NCBI GenBank assembly: GCA_030694935.1
Contig: JAUYUA010000107.1
Location: forward strand, 1-41,135
Direction of reading: 5' to 3'
DNA: 41,135 bases
Source: Lutibacter sp.
GTDB taxonomy: Bacteria; Bacteroidota; Bacteroidia; Flavobacteriales; Flavobacteriaceae
This document shows positions 33,048 to 41,135 of the stretch, one piece after another. Made by a program: the position numbers and the translations under genes. Below the pieces are notes generated by a model that searched no databases, was not told the origin of the DNA, and worked only from the letters and a program-made list of their open reading frames with translations. The number at the start of each line of letters is the position of its first letter. Positions within the stretch are counted from its first letter, which is position 1.

Positions 33048-33905
33048 ATGAAAGAAACTCCTAAATTGACCATCGAAGATTTTGAAAGAGTGTCTTCAAA
33101 CCAAGAACTTTTAAAACTCATTAAGCAAAAAAATATTCCTTTTGATAGGGTGGCAAAACGATTGTTTTATGAAGAAGAGTTGCGCAATTTACAAATTGAA
33201 TTGGTGAAGCTGCAGCAGTGGATTTCAAAAAATAAAATGCGTGTGGCCATTATTTTTGAAGGACGGGATGCCGCAGGAAAAGGAGGGAATATTCGCAGGT
33301 TTACGGAACATTTAAATCCGCGTGCGATGAATGTGGTGGCTTTAACAAAACCTACTGAGATTGAACGTGGCCAATGGTATTTTAGACGATATATTAAAGA
33401 AATGCCTAATGCTGGGGAAATTGTATTTTTCGACAGAAGTTGGTATAATAGAGCTGTTGTTGAGCCTGTTATGGGATTTTGCACAGAAACCCAATATCAA
33501 AATTTTATGGTTCAGGTTTCTGAATTTGAGCATATGATGTATGAAGACGGAATGGTTTTGATAAAATTTTGGTTTTCCATTTCAAAAGAAGAGCAGCAGT
33601 CACGTTTCAATGCGCGCATTGCGACACCGCTAAAACGATGGAAATTTAGTCCGGTCGATAGGAAAAGTCAGGAACTTTGGGATAAATATACGCATTACAA
33701 GGAGCAAATGTATAGTCGCACACACACCAGCTACAGTCCGTGGATTACCGTTAAAGCTAACGATAAAAAATTGGCGCGTTTGGAAAGTATCCGATACGTA
33801 TTGTCTCAATTTAACTATGAAGGAAAAGAAAATGCATCAACCATATTGTTTCCAGATCCAAACATTGTGATGCGTTATTACCGTTCAGCCAAACAAATAG
33901 ATTAA
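33048..33905 (+). CDS. Polyphosphate kinase 2 family protein, copy 1
   Basis: A 285-aa PPK2 enzyme, which transfers phosphate between polyphosphate and nucleotides. Walker A is EGRDAAGKGG (71-80). The lid region RGQWYFRRYI and Walker B FFDRSWYNRAVVEPVMGFC follow, with Asp129 and an acidic Glu139. The length and single domain fit class I PPK2. The gene overlaps the next PPK2 gene by one base (TAATG). The product direction (NTP or polyphosphate synthesis) cannot be decided by sight. Confidence 0.93.
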   Translation: MKETPKLTIEDFERVSSNQELLKLIKQKNIPFDRVAKRLFYEEELRNLQIELVKLQQWISKNKMRVAIIFEGRDAAGKGGNIRRFTEHLNPRAMNVVALTKPTEIERGQWYFRRYIKEMPNAGEIVFFDRSWYNRAVVEPVMGFCTETQYQNFMVQVSEFEHMMYEDGMVLIKFWFSISKEEQQSRFNARIATPLKRWKFSPVDRKSQELWDKYTHYKEQMYSRTHTSYSPWITVKANDKKLARLESIRYVLSQFNYEGKENASTILFPDPNIVMRYYRSAKQID

Positions 33906-34696
33906 TGATGAAGCCGTATAAATTAACTGAAACTGACGTTGAAATTCTCAACACGAATAAAGGTTTAAGGGCTTTATTTTCAAAAGAACCCTATAATCTT
34001 GAAAAAGCTGTTCGTTTTGTTAAATATGAAAATAAATTAAAAAAACTTCAGGTTGAATTAATCCGATTGCAAACTTGGGCCATTGAAGAAAATGAACGAA
34101 TCATGATTATTTTCGAAGGAAGGGATGTAGCCGGAAAAGGTGGTGCCATTAGGCGCGCAACCGAGCGGATGAATCCGCGGCATTATCGCATAGTGGCTTT
34201 GCCAAAACCCACCGAAGATGAGCGTTCTCAGTGGTATTTTCAGCGATATGTTATTCAATTTCCAAAAGCCGGTGAAATCGTTTTTTTCGACAGAAGTTGG
34301 TATAATAGGGCAGTAGTTGCTCCGGTAAACGGTTTTTGCACGCAACATGAGTATGAAATTTTCATGAATCAGGTAAACGACTTTGAGCGAATGATTACAG
34401 AATCGGGCATTCATTTAGTGAAAATTTACATGTCCATTTCCAAAAAAGAGCAGGCCAAACGCTTTGAGGAATTAAAAGGCGATCCATTAAAACAATGGAA
34501 AATAACGCCTGTTGATGAAAGAGCCCAAGAACTATGGGATGTTTATACCTATTATAAAAATAAAATGTTTGAAAAAACAAAAGAAGGCGTGGTTGACTGG
34601 AAAATAATAAAAGCAAATAAAAAAACGTATGCCAGGGTTGTGGCCATTAACCATATTTTAAGCAGTATTCCTTATGATAAAAAACGGGAAATTTAA
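33905..34696 (+). CDS. Polyphosphate kinase 2 family protein, copy 2
   Basis: A 263-aa paralogue of the preceding gene, aligned residue for residue around the active site. Walker A EGRDVAGKGG lies at 71-80 and Walker B FFDRSWYNRAVVAPVNGFC has Asp129. Two active-site changes relative to copy 1 stand out: Glu139 becomes Ala139, and the VMGFC stretch becomes VNGFC. The catalytic lysine and Walker Asp are kept, so it may still be active with altered substrate preference. It starts one base into the stop codon of copy 1 and overlaps the convergent hutI gene by 4 bases. Confidence 0.92.
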   Translation: MMKPYKLTETDVEILNTNKGLRALFSKEPYNLEKAVRFVKYENKLKKLQVELIRLQTWAIEENERIMIIFEGRDVAGKGGAIRRATERMNPRHYRIVALPKPTEDERSQWYFQRYVIQFPKAGEIVFFDRSWYNRAVVAPVNGFCTQHEYEIFMNQVNDFERMITESGIHLVKIYMSISKKEQAKRFEELKGDPLKQWKITPVDERAQELWDVYTYYKNKMFEKTKEGVVDWKIIKANKKTYARVVAINHILSSIPYDKKREI

Positions 34697-35928
34697 ATTT
34701 CTTCGCCTTCAATAAACACTTTATCAATATGTTGATTTCCAAATGAGTATGGCATAAAACCATAACTTGGAATTTCTTTGGTTATGATGAAATTTGCTTT
34801 TTTTCCTTTGCAAATGCTTCCGTGGGTTTTTTCCAGTCCCATTGCATAAGCGCCATTAATTGTTGCCGCATTTATGGCTTCTTCCGGCGTCATTTTCATT
34901 TTTATGCAAGCAGTTGAAATAACAAAGTTCATATTTCCAGAGGGTGTAGAGCCCGGATTGTAATCGGTAGCCAACGCCAATGGCAAACCCGCATCAATTA
35001 TTTTTCTTGCCGGCGTGTAAGGAATGCTTAAAAAATAAGAACAGGACGGCAATGCAACTGGCATAGTATCGGTATTTTTTAAAACTTCAATATCTTCATC
35101 GCGCATCAATTCCAAATGATCTACAGAAAGTGCTTTGTGTTTTACGCCAACCCGAACACCGCCAATAGCCGTAAACTGATTTACGTGAATTTTTGGAATC
35201 AGCCCGTATTTTACTCCGGCTTCAAGAATTCTGTCAGTATCATCAACAGAAAAATAGCCGGTTTCACAAAAAACATCAATATATTCAGCCAAATTTTCTG
35301 CTGCCACAGCGGGTAAAATTTCATTTATCACAACATCGACATAATAGCTTTTGTTGTTTTTAAATTCAGAAGGCAAAGCATGAGCGGCCAAAAAAGTTGA
35401 TTTAATAGTAATCGGATAGTTTTCGTTGAGCTTTTTTATGACACGCAACATTTTTAATTCAGCATCTTTTGTCAATCCGTAACCCGATTTTATTTCGACG
35501 GCACCTGTGCCCAATTTCATCACTTCTTCAATACGTTTTGCCGATTGCTGGTATAAATCTTCTTCGGATGTTTGCTGCAATTTTATGGCTGAATTTAAAA
35601 TTCCGCCGCCATTGTTCGCAATCTCTTCATAGGTAAGTCCATTTATTCTGTCAATAAATTCTTGTTCCCTATTACCGGCGTAAACAATGTGCGTATGGCT
35701 GTCGCACCAGGTTGGAAGCACAATTTTTCCGCGGGCGTCAATGGTATTTTCGGCTAAAATAATGGGTAAATTTTCCATCTTGCCAAAATCTTTGATCACA
35801 TCATTTTCAAACAATAAAAAAGCATTTTTAATGGCGGGAAGAAATTTCATCGCTGCCCCGCAAACCATTTTTTTCGGCACGTTTTCAACCTGGATTAATT
35901 CTTTTATATTGATAATTAATGTTGTCAT
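34693..35928 (-). CDS. hutI: Imidazolonepropionase
   Basis: A 411-aa amidohydrolase of the histidine degradation pathway that opens the imidazolone ring to formiminoglutamate. The metal-binding HxH is in CDSHTHIVYAGNREQEF, the substrate-binding segment GAVEIKSGYGL and the later ATDYNPGSTPSGNM are conserved. Length is normal. No hutH, hutU or hutG gene lies in the window, so the rest of the pathway must be elsewhere. It has a promoter-like -33/-7 pair at 35949-35983, and its stop overlaps the convergent PPK2 gene by 4 bases. Confidence 0.95.
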   Translation of the reverse strand: MTTLIINIKELIQVENVPKKMVCGAAMKFLPAIKNAFLLFENDVIKDFGKMENLPIILAENTIDARGKIVLPTWCDSHTHIVYAGNREQEFIDRINGLTYEEIANNGGGILNSAIKLQQTSEEDLYQQSAKRIEEVMKLGTGAVEIKSGYGLTKDAELKMLRVIKKLNENYPITIKSTFLAAHALPSEFKNNKSYYVDVVINEILPAVAAENLAEYIDVFCETGYFSVDDTDRILEAGVKYGLIPKIHVNQFTAIGGVRVGVKHKALSVDHLELMRDEDIEVLKNTDTMPVALPSCSYFLSIPYTPARKIIDAGLPLALATDYNPGSTPSGNMNFVISTACIKMKMTPEEAINAATINGAYAMGLEKTHGSICKGKKANFIITKEIPSYGFMPYSFGNQHIDKVFIEGEEI

Positions 35929-35948
35929 ATTTTCAAAAAATCTTAGCC

Positions 35949-35983
35949 CAAATATACGGCTATTTTAGAAAGCATAAAACAAG
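35949..35983 (-). promoter_or_regulatory. Promoter of hutI
   Basis: CTTG (35980-35983) and TATATTTG (35949-35956) on the minus strand form a -33/-7 pair with 23-bp spacing, at the upper end of the usual range. Confidence 0.5.
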
Positions 35984-36026
35984 CTTTTAAATTTGAATTT
36001 AGATTAAGGAAAATGCTGTTTTTTTA

Positions 36027-36038
36027 GGATATTTATCA
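36027..36038. promoter_or_regulatory. Degenerate Crp/Fnr-like site before pta
   Basis: GGATATTTATCA fits TGA-N6-TCA except for the first base. It lies exactly 22 bp before the -7 box TATATTTG (36061-36068), as at the two cbb3-related promoters. Confidence 0.4.
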
Positions 36039-36060
36039 TATAAATAAAGCGTAGATAGCG

Positions 36061-36068
36061 TATATTTG
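36061..36068 (+). promoter_or_regulatory. -7 box of pta-ackA
   Basis: TATATTTG matches TAnnTTTG, 15 bp before the ATG at 36084, implying a short leader. An in-frame TTG at 36066 overlaps the box and is therefore not the likely start. Confidence 0.55.
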
Positions 36069-36083
36069 CACAAAATTAAAAAA

Positions 36084-38177
36084 ATGAAAAAAGCCATATA
36101 TATAGCCACCAGTGAAGCTAACAGCGGTAAATCAATTGTAACTTTGGGGTTGATGAGGATGCTGCTGGGGAAAACCGCTAAAGTCGGTTATTTTAGGCCT
36201 ATTATTGACAATGTCAAGAAAGGGAAAAAGGACAACCATATCAATACCATTATTTCCCATTTTCAATTGGACATCGATCCAAATGACGCTTATGCTTTTA
36301 CCCGCAGCGAATTTATAAATAAGCGGAATAATGGGAAAGAAGGAGAAATATTCGACACTATTATTTCAAAATACAAAGCTTTAGAAGATAAAAACGATTT
36401 TATGTTGGTTGAAGGCTCTGACTTTTCCGGAGAAGGAATGGCCATTGAATTGGATGCGAATATATTAATTGCAAAAAATTTGGGAATTCCGGCAATCATC
36501 GTTTCAAGCGGTGTTGGTAAAACTTTGGATGAATTTATTGAAGGACTGCATTTGGCCTATGATTCATTTAGAGAAAAGGAAGTGGAGGTTTTGGCTGTGA
36601 TTGCCAACAAGGTTCAGGAAAAAAATATTGGAATTGTAAAAAACGGTGTGGAAAAAAACTTGCCAAAAGATGTTTTTGTAAATGTTATTCCTTTAATAGC
36701 GTCGTTAAACAATCCAACCATAAAAGAAATTGCAAAATCAATAGGCGCTAAATTTTTATTTGGTAAGGAATATGAAAATAATCAAACAACAAGTTTTAAA
36801 GTAGGGGCAATGCAATTGCGAAATTATTTAAAACAGTTGGAAGAAAATTGTTTGATTATTACGCCGGGAGACAGGGCCGACATTATTTTAGGCGCGTTAC
36901 AGGCCAATATTTCAACCAATTACCCTGCAATTTCAGGAATTGTTTTAACTGGCGGAATTCTTCCGGAAGAACCTATTATTAGGTTAATTGAAGGGTTGCC
37001 CCAGATTGTGCCAATTTTAACGGTGGAAGAAGGAACGTTTGATGTTGCCAATAAAATTGGAGCGGTTCGTTCACATATGTACGCCGAAAATAAAGAAAAA
37101 ATCAACATTTCCTTGAACACATTTGACAAGTATGTTGAAGTTGATAAGTTAAATGATAAATTAATTACCTTTGAAAGCGGTGGAATTACGCCGAGAATGT
37201 TTCAATACAATTTGTTGAAACGCGCAAAAACGGCACGAAAACACATCGTGCTGCCTGAAGGAAATGACGACAGAATTTTAACAGCCGCTGCTCGCTTGGT
37301 TATGAGCGACATTGTTGATTTAACCATACTGGGAGATAAAATAAATATTGAAAATAAAATACATCAATTGGGATTAAAACTGGATTTGAATAAAATTAAT
37401 ATAATCAATCCCATTGAATCTGACCTTTATAAAGATTTTTCATATACCTTATATGAATTGAGAAAAAATAAAGGCTTAACCATTGATATGGCAGAAGATT
37501 TAATGGGAGACGTCTCCTATTTTGGTACTATGATGGTACACAAAGGTATGGCAGACGGAATGGTTTCAGGCGCCGCGCATACAACCCAGCACACTATTAA
37601 ACCGGCTTTACAGTTTATTAAAACCAAACCGGGAGTATCCGTTGTTTCTTCCATATTTTTTATGTGTTTGGAAGACCGAGTTTCCGTTTTTGGCGATTGC
37701 GCCATCAACCCAAACCCAACTTCAGAACAATTGGCTGAAATTGCAATTTCTTCTGCCGATTCAAGCATTAACTTCGGAATTGAACCAAGAATAGCAATGC
37801 TTTCTTATTCATCAGGCGACTCCGGTAAAGGAGAAGATGTTGAAAAAGTGAGAAGAGCTACCGAAATTATCAGGGAAAAACGACCAGATTTAAAAGTGGA
37901 AGGGCCAATACAATATGACGCAGCAGTTGATGCAACCATAGGAAAAAGCAAAATGCCCGATTCTGAAGTGGCTGGACGCGCAAACGTATTGATTTTTCCT
38001 GATCTAAACACAGGAAACAATACCTATAAAGCCGTTCAAAGAGAAACTGGCGCATTGGCAATTGGACCAATGTTACAGGGTTTAAACAAACCGGTAAACG
38101 ATTTAAGCAGAGGATGCACGGTAGACGATATTTTTAATACCGTAATATTAACAGCAATACAAGCACAAGGATTTTAA
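36084..38177 (+). CDS. pta: Phosphate acetyltransferase
   Basis: A 697-aa enzyme converting acetyl-CoA to acetyl phosphate. I start at the ATG at 36084 because the TTG at 36066 lies in the -7 box. The N-terminal P-loop domain opens MKKAIYIATSEANSGKS, a DRTGG-type middle domain includes GDRADIILGALQANIS, and the C-terminal catalytic PTA domain covers roughly 375-697 with RMFQYNLLKRAKTARKHIVLPEGND and MADGMVSGAAHTT. This is the long Pta form. Its stop is immediately followed by the ackA start codon, so the two form an operon. Confidence 0.96.
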   Translation: MKKAIYIATSEANSGKSIVTLGLMRMLLGKTAKVGYFRPIIDNVKKGKKDNHINTIISHFQLDIDPNDAYAFTRSEFINKRNNGKEGEIFDTIISKYKALEDKNDFMLVEGSDFSGEGMAIELDANILIAKNLGIPAIIVSSGVGKTLDEFIEGLHLAYDSFREKEVEVLAVIANKVQEKNIGIVKNGVEKNLPKDVFVNVIPLIASLNNPTIKEIAKSIGAKFLFGKEYENNQTTSFKVGAMQLRNYLKQLEENCLIITPGDRADIILGALQANISTNYPAISGIVLTGGILPEEPIIRLIEGLPQIVPILTVEEGTFDVANKIGAVRSHMYAENKEKINISLNTFDKYVEVDKLNDKLITFESGGITPRMFQYNLLKRAKTARKHIVLPEGNDDRILTAAARLVMSDIVDLTILGDKINIENKIHQLGLKLDLNKINIINPIESDLYKDFSYTLYELRKNKGLTIDMAEDLMGDVSYFGTMMVHKGMADGMVSGAAHTTQHTIKPALQFIKTKPGVSVVSSIFFMCLEDRVSVFGDCAINPNPTSEQLAEIAISSADSSINFGIEPRIAMLSYSSGDSGKGEDVEKVRRATEIIREKRPDLKVEGPIQYDAAVDATIGKSKMPDSEVAGRANVLIFPDLNTGNNTYKAVQRETGALAIGPMLQGLNKPVNDLSRGCTVDDIFNTVILTAIQAQGF

Positions 38178-39362
38178 ATGAAGATATTAGTTATAAATTC
38201 AGGCAGTTCATCCATTAAATACCAGTTATTTAGGATGCCTGAACAGGAAGTTATTTGTTCTGGATTGGTGGAAAGAATTGGCTCAAAAGATGCCGAAATC
38301 CATTATAAATCCAATCATACCAAAATTGATGAAGTTATGGATATTCCAAATCACACTGTTGGTTTGGAAAAAGTTGTCAACTTTTTATTGGATGAAAAAA
38401 TTGGCGTCATAAAATCGACTTCAGAAGTTGTGGCCGTTGGCCATAGAGTGGTTCACGGTGGAAGCACTTTTTCAAACACAACCATTATCAATCAAGTTGT
38501 TAAAGACAAAATAAAAAAATTATTTTCTTTGGCGCCACAACACAATCCGGCAAATTACGAAGGCATTGTTGTTGCGGAATCTTTTTTTCCCAATGCAAAA
38601 CAAATTGCCGTTTTTGATACGGCTTTTCACCAAACAATTCCGGTTGAAGCCTATAAATACGCCATTCCCACAAAATTTTTGGTCGAAAATAATATTCGTT
38701 TGTATGGTTTCCACGGTACAAGCCATAAATATGTTTCAGAAAAAGCCATTGAACATCTGGGCATTGTAAATTCAAAAATAATCACCATTCATTTGGGTAA
38801 TGGCTGCAGTATGACTGCGGTAAAAAACGGAAAAAGCATTGACCACACACTTGGTTTCGGACCGGTTACCGGATTGATTATGGGAACGCGAAGCGGCGAT
38901 ATAGACCACGCCATTATTTTTCATTTGGTCAATAATTTGGGTTATTCGCTTGATGAAGTTAATAATTTGCTTCAAAAAGAAAGCGGTATGTTTGGTTTAA
39001 CGGGCTACAGCGATTTACGTGATATTGAATCTGAAGCAGAAAATGGCAACAAAGAATGCCAGCTGGCATTGGATATGAACGCTTACCGAATCAAAAAATA
39101 TATTGGTGCTTACGCTGCAGCAATGAATGGTTTGGATGCTATCATTTTCACTGCGGGAATTGGCGAAAATTCAAACTTTATCAGAAAGTTGGTTTGTACA
39201 AATATGGACTATTTAGGAATTGAACTGGATGAAGAAAAAAACAATATCAGAGCAAAAGTGCTCACCGAAATTCATACTGAAACTTCAAAAACAAAAATTT
39301 TGATTGTGCCAACCAATGAAGAAGTTGAAATTGCAAAACAGTCTTTTGAGTTGTTAAATTAG
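38178..39362 (+). CDS. ackA: Acetate kinase
   Basis: A 394-aa enzyme that makes ATP and acetate from acetyl phosphate. It shows the family start KILVINSGSSSIKYQLF, the AVGHRVVHGG motif, the active-site FDTAFHQTIP and HLGNGCSM segments, and the late FTAGIGENS loop. Length is normal. The start codon directly abuts the pta stop. A strong terminator follows at 39381-39410. Confidence 0.97.
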   Translation: MKILVINSGSSSIKYQLFRMPEQEVICSGLVERIGSKDAEIHYKSNHTKIDEVMDIPNHTVGLEKVVNFLLDEKIGVIKSTSEVVAVGHRVVHGGSTFSNTTIINQVVKDKIKKLFSLAPQHNPANYEGIVVAESFFPNAKQIAVFDTAFHQTIPVEAYKYAIPTKFLVENNIRLYGFHGTSHKYVSEKAIEHLGIVNSKIITIHLGNGCSMTAVKNGKSIDHTLGFGPVTGLIMGTRSGDIDHAIIFHLVNNLGYSLDEVNNLLQKESGMFGLTGYSDLRDIESEAENGNKECQLALDMNAYRIKKYIGAYAAAMNGLDAIIFTAGIGENSNFIRKLVCTNMDYLGIELDEEKNNIRAKVLTEIHTETSKTKILIVPTNEEVEIAKQSFELLN

Positions 39363-39380
39363 ATCAAAAAATAAATATAA

Positions 39381-39410
39381 AAAAAGCATTGAAAATTTTC
39401 AATGCTTTTT
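39381..39410. terminator. Bidirectional terminator between ackA and fumC
   Basis: A perfect inverted repeat (AAAAAGCATTGAAAA / TTTTCAATGCTTTTT) with flanking A- and T-runs serves the convergent ackA and fumC genes. Confidence 0.92.
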
Positions 39411-39441
39411 TGCGATTAAATGTTAAATGTTCAACTTGAAA

Positions 39442-40839
39442 CTATTTAAGCGTTCCAATCATTGCTGATGGTTTCACCCATAAATCATATTCTTCCGCAG
39501 TAACATAGCCTAAACGCACAGCTTCTTCTTTTAAAGTTGTTCCGTTTTTGTGTGCGGTATTGGCAATTTCAGCAGCTTTGTAGTAACCAATTTTGGTATT
39601 TAAGGCAGTGACCAACATTAAAGAATTGTTTACCAATTCAGTAATACGTGTGTAATTAGGTTCAATACCAACAGCACAATGTTCATCAAAACTAGCGCAG
39701 GCATCACCTAATAATCGTGCCGATTGCAAAAAATTAACCGCCATAATTGGTTTAAAAACATTTAACTCATAATGGCCTTGCGTTCCGCCAATGGTAATGG
39801 CAACATCGTTACCCATTACTTGTGCACAAACCATGGTTAAAGCTTCCGCCTGGGTTGGATTTACTTTTCCTGGCATAATGGAACTTCCTGGTTCGTTTGC
39901 AGGAATAATCAATTCTCCAATGCCTGATCGTGGTCCGGAGGCCATCATACGAATATCATTCGCAATTTTATTTAAAGAAACTGCCAATAATTTTAAGGCA
40001 CCGTGACTTTCCACAATGGCATCGTGTGATGCCAACGCTTCAAATTTATTTTCGGCAGTAATAAAAGGCAATCCGGTAAATTCGGCTATTTTTTTGGCCA
40101 CCAAAACATCGTAACCTTTTGGCGTATTCATCCCGGTACCAACAGCGGTTCCGCCTAAAGCCAATTCAGACAAGTGAGGCAAAGTATTTCTCAACGCTCT
40201 TAATCCGTGATCCAATTGTGAAACATAACCCGAAAATTCTTGACCGACTGTTAACGGCGTTGCGTCCATTAAATGGGTACGGCCAATTTTTACCACATCT
40301 TTAAATGCTTCAGCTTTTGCGTTTAACGTATTACGCAATTTTTCAACTCCGGGAATGGTGGTGTCCATCACCATTTTATAACAGGCAATGTGCATTCCTG
40401 TTGGGAAAGTGTCATTGCTCGATTGTGATTTGTTTACGTCATCATTTGGCTGAATAGATTTTTCCCCTTCGCCAATAACGCCACCTAACATTTCGTGGGC
40501 ACGATTTGCAATCACTTCATTGACATTCATATTGCTTTGGGTTCCCGAACCGGTTTGCCAAATAACCAATGGAAACTGGTCATCGTGTTTTCCTTCTAAA
40601 ATTTCATCGCAAACTGCAGAAATGATATCTCGTTTTTTTTCAGGAAGCACACCCAATTCGCAATTTGCGTGTGCAGCCGCTTTTTTAAGGTAGGCAAATC
40701 CGTAAATAATTTCTAAAGGCATGGAAGCTGAAGGCCCAATTTTGAAATTGTTTCGGGAACGTTCTGTTTGGGCACCCCAATATTTATCGGCAGGAACTTC
40801 AACATTTCCCATGGTGTCTTTTTCCATTCTGTATTTCAT
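39442..40839 (-). CDS. fumC: Fumarate hydratase class II
   Basis: A 465-aa TCA-cycle enzyme interconverting fumarate and malate, iron-independent. I place the start at the ATG at 40839 ([20 protein letters not shown]), which gives the usual family length; upstream in-frame ATG codons add an unconserved extension. The signature [15 protein letters not shown], the substrate segment [18 protein letters not shown] and [14 protein letters not shown] are all present. It is convergent with ackA and has its own transcription unit. Confidence 0.97.
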   Translation of the reverse strand: MKYRMEKDTMGNVEVPADKYWGAQTERSRNNFKIGPSASMPLEIIYGFAYLKKAAAHANCELGVLPEKKRDIISAVCDEILEGKHDDQFPLVIWQTGSGTQSNMNVNEVIANRAHEMLGGVIGEGEKSIQPNDDVNKSQSSNDTFPTGMHIACYKMVMDTTIPGVEKLRNTLNAKAEAFKDVVKIGRTHLMDATPLTVGQEFSGYVSQLDHGLRALRNTLPHLSELALGGTAVGTGMNTPKGYDVLVAKKIAEFTGLPFITAENKFEALASHDAIVESHGALKLLAVSLNKIANDIRMMASGPRSGIGELIIPANEPGSSIMPGKVNPTQAEALTMVCAQVMGNDVAITIGGTQGHYELNVFKPIMAVNFLQSARLLGDACASFDEHCAVGIEPNYTRITELVNNSLMLVTALNTKIGYYKAAEIANTAHKNGTTLKEEAVRLGYVTAEEYDLWVKPSAMIGTLK

Positions 40840-40951
40840 AAGATTGTATTTGTCTATATTAATGATTTTTCTGTCGAACAAATAGTTAGTTATAATTTTT
40901 TTGATTGGTTTTTATTTAAATATAGGCATAAATTTTAGCATCTTAAAATAA

Positions 40952-41034
40952 TGTCCAGCAAAAAATCACATTTATTAAACATTGCTTATTTAAGTATTCA
41001 TTGTTGTCCGGTAAAAATTCATTGCAATTTAACA
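40952..41034. repeat. Imperfect 30-bp direct repeat at the right edge
   Basis: Two copies, at 40952-40981 and 41005-41034, both begin TGTCC and share about 21 of 30 positions. They lie in noncoding DNA upstream of fumC, next to the REP-like hairpins, and may be relict insertion-sequence ends. Confidence 0.4.
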
Positions 41035-41056
41035 ATCCTAATCTTAATCGGCCTTA

Positions 41057-41130
41057 ACAAACAGGTCGCCCCGATGGGGCTTGTTTTTTTGAAAATCTAT
41101 TTTCTACAAACAGTTCGTCCCTCTGGGACT
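41057..41130. repeat. Two REP-like hairpin repeats
   Basis: Two units 49 bp apart each begin ACAAACAG and form a GC-rich hairpin: GCCCC-GAT-GGGGC at 41068-41080 and GTCCC-TCT-GGGAC at 41117-41129. The first is followed by a T-run and could also terminate plus-strand transcription. The array may continue beyond the window. Confidence 0.6.
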
Positions 41131-41135
41131 AAAAA

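Noticed and set aside
36066-36083. TTG at 36066 as the pta start
   Set aside because: It lies inside the -7 promoter box, and the family N-terminus begins at the ATG at 36084.
37517-38070. Overlapping minus-strand ORFs within pta
   Set aside because: They are in the shadow of a long conserved gene and show no protein-like features of their own.
40840-40881. Longer fumC with an upstream ATG at 40881
   Set aside because: The added 14 residues are not part of the family and would exceed the usual length; the ATG at 40839 gives 465 aa.
41057-41130. Possible start of a CRISPR array
   Set aside because: The two units differ in several positions, form REP-type hairpins and no cas gene is seen nearby; a CRISPR repeat would be nearly identical.
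40951-41135. Plus-strand ORF open to the window end (starts MSSKKSHLL)
   Set aside because: It runs through the direct repeats and the two hairpins, and its predicted protein looks like translated repeats, so I do not count it as a gene.

Overview
The window looks like a chromosomal segment of a Flavobacteriaceae-type Bacteroidota. The DNA is AT-rich, many genes follow a TAnnTTTG-type -7 promoter box (the Bacteroidota sigma-ABfr consensus), and several families typical of this group are present (DUF3822, START-like, DUF4403, fused CcoNO). Almost everything is housekeeping or respiratory core. I see no prophage, CRISPR array, intact insertion sequence or defence island.

Layout. 1-704: 5' part of cydA (bd oxidase) running off the left edge. 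705-5254: a looser region with two gene-poor gaps, an orphan 697-aa PLP-fold enzyme of unknown role and a DUF4403 lipoprotein. 5461-5581: tRNA-Met and its terminator. 5704-11477: START-like protein, class IV aminotransferase, YqgE, HU, then an ATPase-recQ-fmt operon on the minus strand. 11595-15138: DUF493, two SurA-type periplasmic chaperones and a MoxR ATPase. 15130-17232: minus-strand membrane protein-DUF3822-rsmD. 17338-20964: RecD-like helicase and oligopeptidase B. 21046-23482: a cysteine-synthase-like enzyme followed by an alpha-oxoamine synthase, which I read as a candidate sulfonolipid (capnine) pair. 23553-32975: Crp/Fnr regulator, copper P-type ATPase, ccoS, ccoNO, ccoQ, ccoP, ccoG, fixH and a SafE-family protein, i.e. 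a complete cbb3 oxidase structural and assembly locus. 33048-34696: two tandem PPK2 kinases. 34693-40839: hutI, pta-ackA and fumC. 40950-41135: REP-like hairpin repeats at the right edge.

How it fits together. The window holds two high-affinity oxidases (bd and cbb3), a copper pump for oxidase assembly, a Crp/Fnr regulator and the acetate fermentation pair, which suggests adaptation to low or fluctuating oxygen. The strongest new observation is regulatory. TGA-N6-TCA palindromes sit exactly 22 bp upstream of the -7 boxes of both the copper ATPase gene and ccoS. A one-mismatch version occurs at the same distance in front of pta. The first of these palindromes also lies 2 bp from a -7 box reading toward the regulator gene itself. 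This predicts a small low-oxygen regulon, with autoregulation, visible within one window.
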